DNA from: Oscillospiraceae bacterium
Lineage (GTDB): Bacteria; Bacillota; Clostridia; Oscillospirales; Ruminococcaceae
Direction of reading: 5' to 3'
Length of the DNA stretch: 64,000 bases
NCBI GenBank assembly: GCA_021202155.1
Contig: JAJQDP010000053.1
Span: 62,001 to 126,000 of the forward strand
Positions 59,809-64,000 of the stretch are shown here, piece by piece (positions within the stretch are counted from its first letter, which is position 1; the number at the start of each line of letters is the position of its first letter). A model generated the notes under the pieces. That model was not told the origin of the DNA, did not search any database, and saw only the letters and a program-made list of their open reading frames with translations. The translations under genes were made by a program, and so were the position numbers.

Positions 59809-61530
59809 TTACGAATTCTTAATCTGTGACTGGTAGAGCTCAAGATACTCGGGACATTTCTCAAGAAGCTCCTCATGAGTTCCCAAGCCCACTGCCACGC
59901 CATCTTCGAGCATCAGTACTCTGTCAGAGTGCATGACGGTAGAAACCCTCTGCGAGACAGTCAGAACCGTCGGGTGATAGTCAAGGCTGGATATGGATTT
60001 TCTCAACGCCGCATCGGTCGCAAAATCGAGTGCGGAGGAGCTGTCGTCCAATATGAGAATCTTAGGCTTTTTGACAAGTGCCCTTGCAATAGTGAGCCTC
60101 TGAATCTGTCCGCCGGAGAGGTTCTTTCCGCCTTGCTCAATCATGCTGTCAAGCCCCTCGGGTTTTGCATCGACGACGTTCTCAGCCTGGGCTTCTTTGA
60201 TGGCTTCCATAATTTCGCCGTCAGTTGCATTCTCGTTGCCGAATTTTATGTTATCTCTTATCGTTCCCGAGAAGAGGGATGAGCGTTGCATGACCACTGC
60301 GACGTTGTCTCTGAGAGCTTCCTCGTCCCAATCTCTTACGTCGACGCCCCCGACCTTGACATAGCCGAAGGTGGCGTCATAGAACCGGGGAACTAAGCTT
60401 ATAAGCGTGGTCTTGCCACTGCCGGTCGAGCCGATGATTCCAATCTTTTCGCCGTTTTTAACCTGGATGTTGATATTCTCAAGCGAATCCGCCGCCGCTC
60501 CCGAATACCTGAACGACACGTCGCTGAGCTCAACCGCATATTCGCTTTCAGAAGTTTTTTCGCCAGTATAAGTACCGCTTTCCATAGAGGGCTGAATCTC
60601 GAAGACTTCCTCGACTCTTCTGGCACAGGCAAGGCTCTTTGTGATGCTGATTATGAGGTTTGCAAGCTTCACGAGCTCCGTAAGAATCTGCGACATGTAG
60701 TTATAGAGCGCGATTACAAGACCCTGGGTGAGCACTCCTGTGCTGACTTTGATAGCTCCGGTATAGATGAGAACGACTATGCCGATATTCACGATAGCAT
60801 AGGTCATAGGATTCATGACCGACGAAATCTTCCCGACAAACTTCTGGGACTTGGCAAGAGAGTTGTTCTTCTCGTTAAAATCGGCGGTTTCCTCTTCTTC
60901 CATGTTGAATGCACGGACAACTCTTGCGCCGGTGAGGTTTTCTTTCGTTCGGAGGAGTACTGCGTCAAGCTTCTTCTGAACCGCCGTATAGAGCGGGATA
61001 GTTCCCAGCATGATTCCGAAAACTACTACCGACAAAATCGGGATGACCGCAACAAAGATGAGTGCCGCCTTGACGTCGATTCTGAAAGCCATAACCGTCG
61101 CTCCGATGACGACCATCGGAGAACGGATGAGAAGCCGAAGGGTCAGGTTCACGCCCGTCTGAATCTGGTTTAAATCGCTTGTCAGGCGGGTAATAAGTGT
61201 TGATGTGCCGAGTTTATCAATCTCTGTGAACGACAGCGACTGGATGTGGTCAAACAAAGCCTGCCTCACAGCACCCGTGAAGCCAACAGAAGCCTTGGCA
61301 GAGAAATACTGCGCAACAAGTGTGCTCATAAGTCCGCAAGCTCCGAACAGCACAAGTACGCCGCACATCCTGTAAATGTACGGCTTGTCCCCTGCAGGTA
61401 TACCCGTGTCGATGATGTCCGCCACCACGAGCGGCACTAAAAGCTCAAACACAACCTCGATTATCTTGAACAGCGGCGCACACACCGCCTGTAATTTGTA
61501 GCCTTTGAAATATTTTAAAAGACTGCGCAT
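59809..61530 (-). CDS. ABC exporter half-transporter with degenerate ATP site
   Basis: 573 aa from the ATG at 61530 (GGAGG upstream). Six membrane helices and an ATPase domain: Walker A GSTGSGKTTLISLVPR, signature LSGGQIQRLTIARALVKKPK, Walker B ILILDDSSSALDFATD. The catalytic Glu is replaced by Asp (LDD), the mark of the degenerate site in heterodimeric exporters. It is first in a two-gene operon. Confidence 0.95.
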   Translation of the reverse strand: MRSLLKYFKGYKLQAVCAPLFKIIEVVFELLVPLVVADIIDTGIPAGDKPYIYRMCGVLVLFGACGLMSTLVAQYFSAKASVGFTGAVRQALFDHIQSLSFTEIDKLGTSTLITRLTSDLNQIQTGVNLTLRLLIRSPMVVIGATVMAFRIDVKAALIFVAVIPILSVVVFGIMLGTIPLYTAVQKKLDAVLLRTKENLTGARVVRAFNMEEEETADFNEKNNSLAKSQKFVGKISSVMNPMTYAIVNIGIVVLIYTGAIKVSTGVLTQGLVIALYNYMSQILTELVKLANLIISITKSLACARRVEEVFEIQPSMESGTYTGEKTSESEYAVELSDVSFRYSGAAADSLENINIQVKNGEKIGIIGSTGSGKTTLISLVPRFYDATFGYVKVGGVDVRDWDEEALRDNVAVVMQRSSLFSGTIRDNIKFGNENATDGEIMEAIKEAQAENVVDAKPEGLDSMIEQGGKNLSGGQIQRLTIARALVKKPKILILDDSSSALDFATDAALRKSISSLDYHPTVLTVSQRVSTVMHSDRVLMLEDGVAVGLGTHEELLEKCPEYLELYQSQIKNS

Positions 61531-61566
61531 ATTTTCCTCCGGAATGATTAGTGATAGTGTCGCACA

Positions 61567-61772
61567 CAGCGGTGCGCCGACTGCGTCGGCGCACCCCTCC
61601 ACCACGCTTCGCGTGGTCCCCCTCCCCTTTCAGGGGAGGCTATTTGAGCCACACGCAGAAGACTGCGAGAGGATGCAATTGGCTCCCCTGAAAGGGGAGC
61701 TGTCAGCGAAGCTGACTGAGGGGTGCTATTTTCGCTAAAAGCGAAAATAGCAAGTTTGGCGAAGCCAAACTT
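61567..61772. repeat. large stacked-hairpin array, inverse of the 53168 copy
   Basis: GGTGCGCCGAC-TGC-GTCGGCGCACC, CCACCACGC-TTC-GCGTGGT, CCTCCCCTTTCAGGGGAGG, an inverse GGCTCCCCTGAAAGGGGAGC, TGTCAGC-GAA-GCTGACTG, GCTATTTTCGC-TAAAA-GCGAAAATAGC and AAGTTTGGC-GAA-GCCAAACTT. Module order is the reverse of 53168-53403. Confidence 0.85.
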
Positions 61773-61781
61773 CTCGGTTTC

Positions 61782-61811
61782 AAAATGCCGCCCGAAACCG
61801 AACGGCATTTT
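61782..61811 (-). terminator. terminator of the DAK2-domain gene
   Basis: AAATGCCG and CGGCATTTT arms around a 12-nt loop with flanking A/T runs, ten bases after the stop. Confidence 0.75.
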
Positions 61812-61820
61812 TTCTCAATT

Positions 61821-63488
61821 TTATTCTACACTGATGATGTAGTAGTAAACCGGCTGACCGCCGTTTATTACGTTGATGTCGAGGCGGGAGCCGAACTTTT
61901 CCTCTAACTTTGCCCTGAGGGCTTCCGCTTCCGACTCCTTGACGTCCTTGCCGTAGATGACGGAGATGAATTCGCTGTCCTGCTTCACAAGTCGCTTCGT
62001 GAGGCGATATGCCGCCTTTACTGCGTCCTTTTCAACCAAAGAAAGCTTACCGTTGTCCATGGCTAATATCTCGCCCTCGTGAATCTCGACTCCGTCGAAT
62101 TCGCTGTCGCGGGCTGCAAATGTGACCTGTCCGGTCTGAACCCTCTCAAACGCCTTGGTCATCTCGGTGCTGTTTGTCTTATAGTCGGCAGTCGGGTCGA
62201 ACGCAAGGAGTGCCGAAAGACCCTGTGGAATGGTTCTTGTCTGGAGGACGCAAACCTTTCTGTCTGCAAGCTTTACTGCCTGCTCAGCCGCCATTATGAT
62301 GTTCTTGTTATTCGGAAGAACGAATACCGTTCTTGCGGGAGTTGACTGGATTGCCGCCAAAATGTCCTCGGTCGACGGGTTCATCGTCTGACCGCCGCGC
62401 ACGATGCAGTCCGCACCGACATCCTTGAACATCGCTTCAATTCCCTCGCCGGTTGCGACGGCTACAAAGCCATAGTCCTTCTCGGGAGGGACAGACTTAT
62501 AGACCTTGTTTGAGCTCGAAACGGTTACTTTCTTGTTCTCGTCCTTCTTGGCTTTATGCTGATAGCGCATGTTCTCAATCTTCGGTAGATTCATCGAGCC
62601 GAACTCAAGACCCTTCTCAATCGCAAGACCGGGATTGTTGGTGTGAACATGTACTTTTATAATCTCATCGTCTTCAACAACCACAACGCAGTCACCGATG
62701 GATTCAAGATAGGCTCTGAGTTTTAAAGCGTTGCCTTCAGCCTTGGACTCCTTCTTGACTATGTACTCGGTGCAGTAGGTATAGTGAATCTCGTCCTCAA
62801 AGCTTCCGACTACAGATGCATAGGTTTCGATGGTGACCGCCTCCGCCTGTTTTTTCTGAGACTCATCCGGGACAATTCCCTCGCCCTTGAAGACCTGGAG
62901 CATGGCTCTGAAAATCATGCAAAGACCCTTGCCTCCGGCGTCTACAACCCCTGCCTTCTTGAGGGTAGGAAGTAAATCGGGAGTCGTTTCAAGGACTCTT
63001 TCAGCCTCAATGCAGACCTGCTCCCAGTAGGAGACGAGGTCAGTCTCAACGCCTGCAAGCTCTCTTGCCTTGACGGATGCGAGCCTTGCGACTGTGAGGA
63101 TAGTTCCCTCGGTCGGCTTCATGACCGCCTTATAGGCTCTCTCGACGCCCTTTTCAAGCGACTGGGTCATAAGCTCGATGTCGGCGGTCTCCTGCCCTGA
63201 AAGTGCCTTGTCAAAGCCCTTGAAGAGCAGAGATGTGATTACTCCCGAGTTGCCTCTGGCACCTCTTAGAAGTCCCGAAGCCATCACTTTAGCCACTTGC
63301 GCTACCGTTACGTCGTCCGCCATCAGCTCAAGCTCTTTTTTTGCGTTTGAGAGGGTCATCGACATGTTGGTGCCGGTGTCGCCGTCAGGAACGGGAAAGA
63401 CATTCAGCTCGTCAATAGACTTTTTGTTGTTTGAAATGCAGTTTGAGGCACTTATAAACGCGTCCCTCAGCATACTACCTGTTATCAT
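61821..63488 (-). CDS. DAK2-domain protein, fatty acid kinase FakA-like (YloV)
   Basis: 555 aa. N-terminal DAK2/DhaL domain with NVFPVPDGDTGTNMSMTLSN (the Asp residues bind Mg-ATP) and LLRGARGNSGVITSLLFKGF, a middle domain, and a C-terminal domain with FVLPNNKNIIMAAEQAVKLA. Its relatives phosphorylate fatty acids bound to FakB proteins for phospholipid synthesis. It lies after the Asp23 gene, the usual yloU-yloV order. Confidence 0.93.
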   Translation of the reverse strand: MITGSMLRDAFISASNCISNNKKSIDELNVFPVPDGDTGTNMSMTLSNAKKELELMADDVTVAQVAKVMASGLLRGARGNSGVITSLLFKGFDKALSGQETADIELMTQSLEKGVERAYKAVMKPTEGTILTVARLASVKARELAGVETDLVSYWEQVCIEAERVLETTPDLLPTLKKAGVVDAGGKGLCMIFRAMLQVFKGEGIVPDESQKKQAEAVTIETYASVVGSFEDEIHYTYCTEYIVKKESKAEGNALKLRAYLESIGDCVVVVEDDEIIKVHVHTNNPGLAIEKGLEFGSMNLPKIENMRYQHKAKKDENKKVTVSSSNKVYKSVPPEKDYGFVAVATGEGIEAMFKDVGADCIVRGGQTMNPSTEDILAAIQSTPARTVFVLPNNKNIIMAAEQAVKLADRKVCVLQTRTIPQGLSALLAFDPTADYKTNSTEMTKAFERVQTGQVTFAARDSEFDGVEIHEGEILAMDNGKLSLVEKDAVKAAYRLTKRLVKQDSEFISVIYGKDVKESEAEALRAKLEEKFGSRLDINVINGGQPVYYYIISVE

Positions 63489-63509
63489 TATTCAGTACCT
63501 ACCCTTTAA

Positions 63510-63881
63510 TTATGATTCCATACCGTCAACATAGACGTTTATTTTCTTTACCTCGATGCCCGTTTCGCTCTCGACGACATAGCGGACTTTATTCACAATG
63601 CTGTCGACGATGGCGTTGACGTTGATTCCATAGGTCACGCAGATGTGAAGGTCAATAGACATCTTGTTCTGGTTCTCGTGGTCTTTTCTTGCGGGAGTGT
63701 ATATTCTGACACCGTTGTCGATTCCGCCGAGACCCAGAAGATTCGTCCTGACACCCTGCTTAGCTCCCACCGGGCTCATTCTCACAACTCCGAAGCAGCT
63801 TGTTGCCGCGTGACCGATAAGCGAGGTGAGATATGAATCGGTCATGGCTATCGTTCCCAAGTGATTCTCAATCTTTATCAT
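63510..63881 (-). CDS. Asp23/Gls24 family protein (YloU-like)
   Basis: 123 aa from the ATG at 63881 (AAAGGGATGG upstream; an earlier ATG lacks a ribosome site). Starts MIKIENHLGTIAMTDSYLTS and ends IEVKKINVYVDGMES, with VDLHICVTYGINVNAIVDSI-like strand-helix repeats. Family proteins are linked to envelope and alkaline stress. Usual partner of the FakA-like gene, 21 bases downstream. Confidence 0.92.
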   Translation of the reverse strand: MIKIENHLGTIAMTDSYLTSLIGHAATSCFGVVRMSPVGAKQGVRTNLLGLGGIDNGVRIYTPARKDHENQNKMSIDLHICVTYGINVNAIVDSIVNKVRYVVESETGIEVKKINVYVDGMES

Positions 63882-63962
63882 TAAAAAGTACCATCCCTTT
63901 CGTAAGGATTTCCTGAAGCCTTGGTTTGTTCCCAAAGCCATACTTACTCATAATACAAAGCT

Positions 63963-63991
63963 ATGATACCACATTCTGAATACGATTTCAA
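63963..63991 (-). promoter_or_regulatory. sigma-A promoter of the Asp23/FakA-like operon
   Basis: Minus strand TTGAAA (63991-63986), a 17-bp spacer and TATCAT (63968-63963). Confidence 0.7.
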
Positions 63992-64000
63992 GAGTATTTC

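Overview
The window looks like a chromosomal segment of a spore-forming Gram-positive bacterium of the class Clostridia, most like the Ruminococcaceae/Oscillospiraceae. The pointers are a spoVAD-spoVAE pair, a dgt-like/dnaG/rpoD operon, a CIRCE-controlled groES-groEL operon, Gram-positive lipoproteins, and many TTGACA-17-TATAAT promoters with strong GGAGG ribosome sites. Genus-level placement is inference. No rRNA, CRISPR array or intact prophage is visible. Two tRNA genes (Lys-TTT and Ala-GGC) lie on the minus strand.

Layout. 1-1.6 kb: start of citrate synthase and tRNA-Lys. 1.7-6.1 kb: two membrane-anchored alpha/beta hydrolases plus a 46-aa membrane peptide, divergent from a TetR regulator, then a PadR/DUF1700/DUF4097 operon. 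6.3-12.7 kb: an IclR regulator divergent from a catabolic-looking set: acyltransferase, CoA-transferase, UbiD decarboxylase, UbiX flavin prenyltransferase and an LpdD-like subunit. 12.7-16.5 kb: a decayed zone with a tyrS carrying a large internal deletion, two MATE stumps, a methyltransferase, a transposase stump, a MerR stump and a Mob relaxase stump. 16.7-18.8 kb: tRNA-Ala, then a compact candidate RiPP locus made of a SANT/AT-hook-like protein, a 49-aa Cys-repeat precursor and a radical SAM/SPASM maturase. 18.9-24.4 kb: a macrodomain/sirtuin remnant, an Rrf2 regulator with its YwnB-like target, a MATE pump, spoVAE-spoVAD and a lipoprotein.

24.4-37.3 kb is core genome: cyclophilin, uvrC, a TIM-barrel protein, rsmD, coaD, a coiled-coil protein, aspartate kinase, a lipoprotein, rpmE, a YigZ-family protein, an HD dNTPase, dnaG and rpoD. 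37.3-41 kb holds two paralogous surface proteins (CBM9-like domain, coiled coil, poly-valine membrane anchor) that share one promoter and operator design. 41-43.2 kb is groEL-groES. 43.4-46.7 kb is an orphan response regulator with Glu in place of the phosphoacceptor Asp, co-transcribed with an acidic membrane protein and an HtrA protease. 46.8-47.1 kb holds a type I toxin-antitoxin locus resembling TxpA/RatA. 47.2-64 kb carries homoserine dehydrogenase, an ACT protein, TatD, a frameshifted beta-helix surface protein, proC, an SGNH lipoprotein, a solitary sugar-ABC ATPase, a pseudouridine synthase, a HAD phosphatase, a DUF4830 protein, a heterodimeric ABC exporter, a FakA-type kinase and an Asp23/YloU protein.

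The intergenic spaces hold repeat families: modular stacked-hairpin arrays (37.1, 50.3, 53.2 and 61.6 kb), two MITE-like elements of about 140 bp around the ACT gene, and short GCGTAATTCGTAAT arrays. The most novel candidates are the RiPP locus, the toxin-antitoxin locus, the shared palindrome of the surface-protein pair and the UbiD/CoA-transferase cluster.
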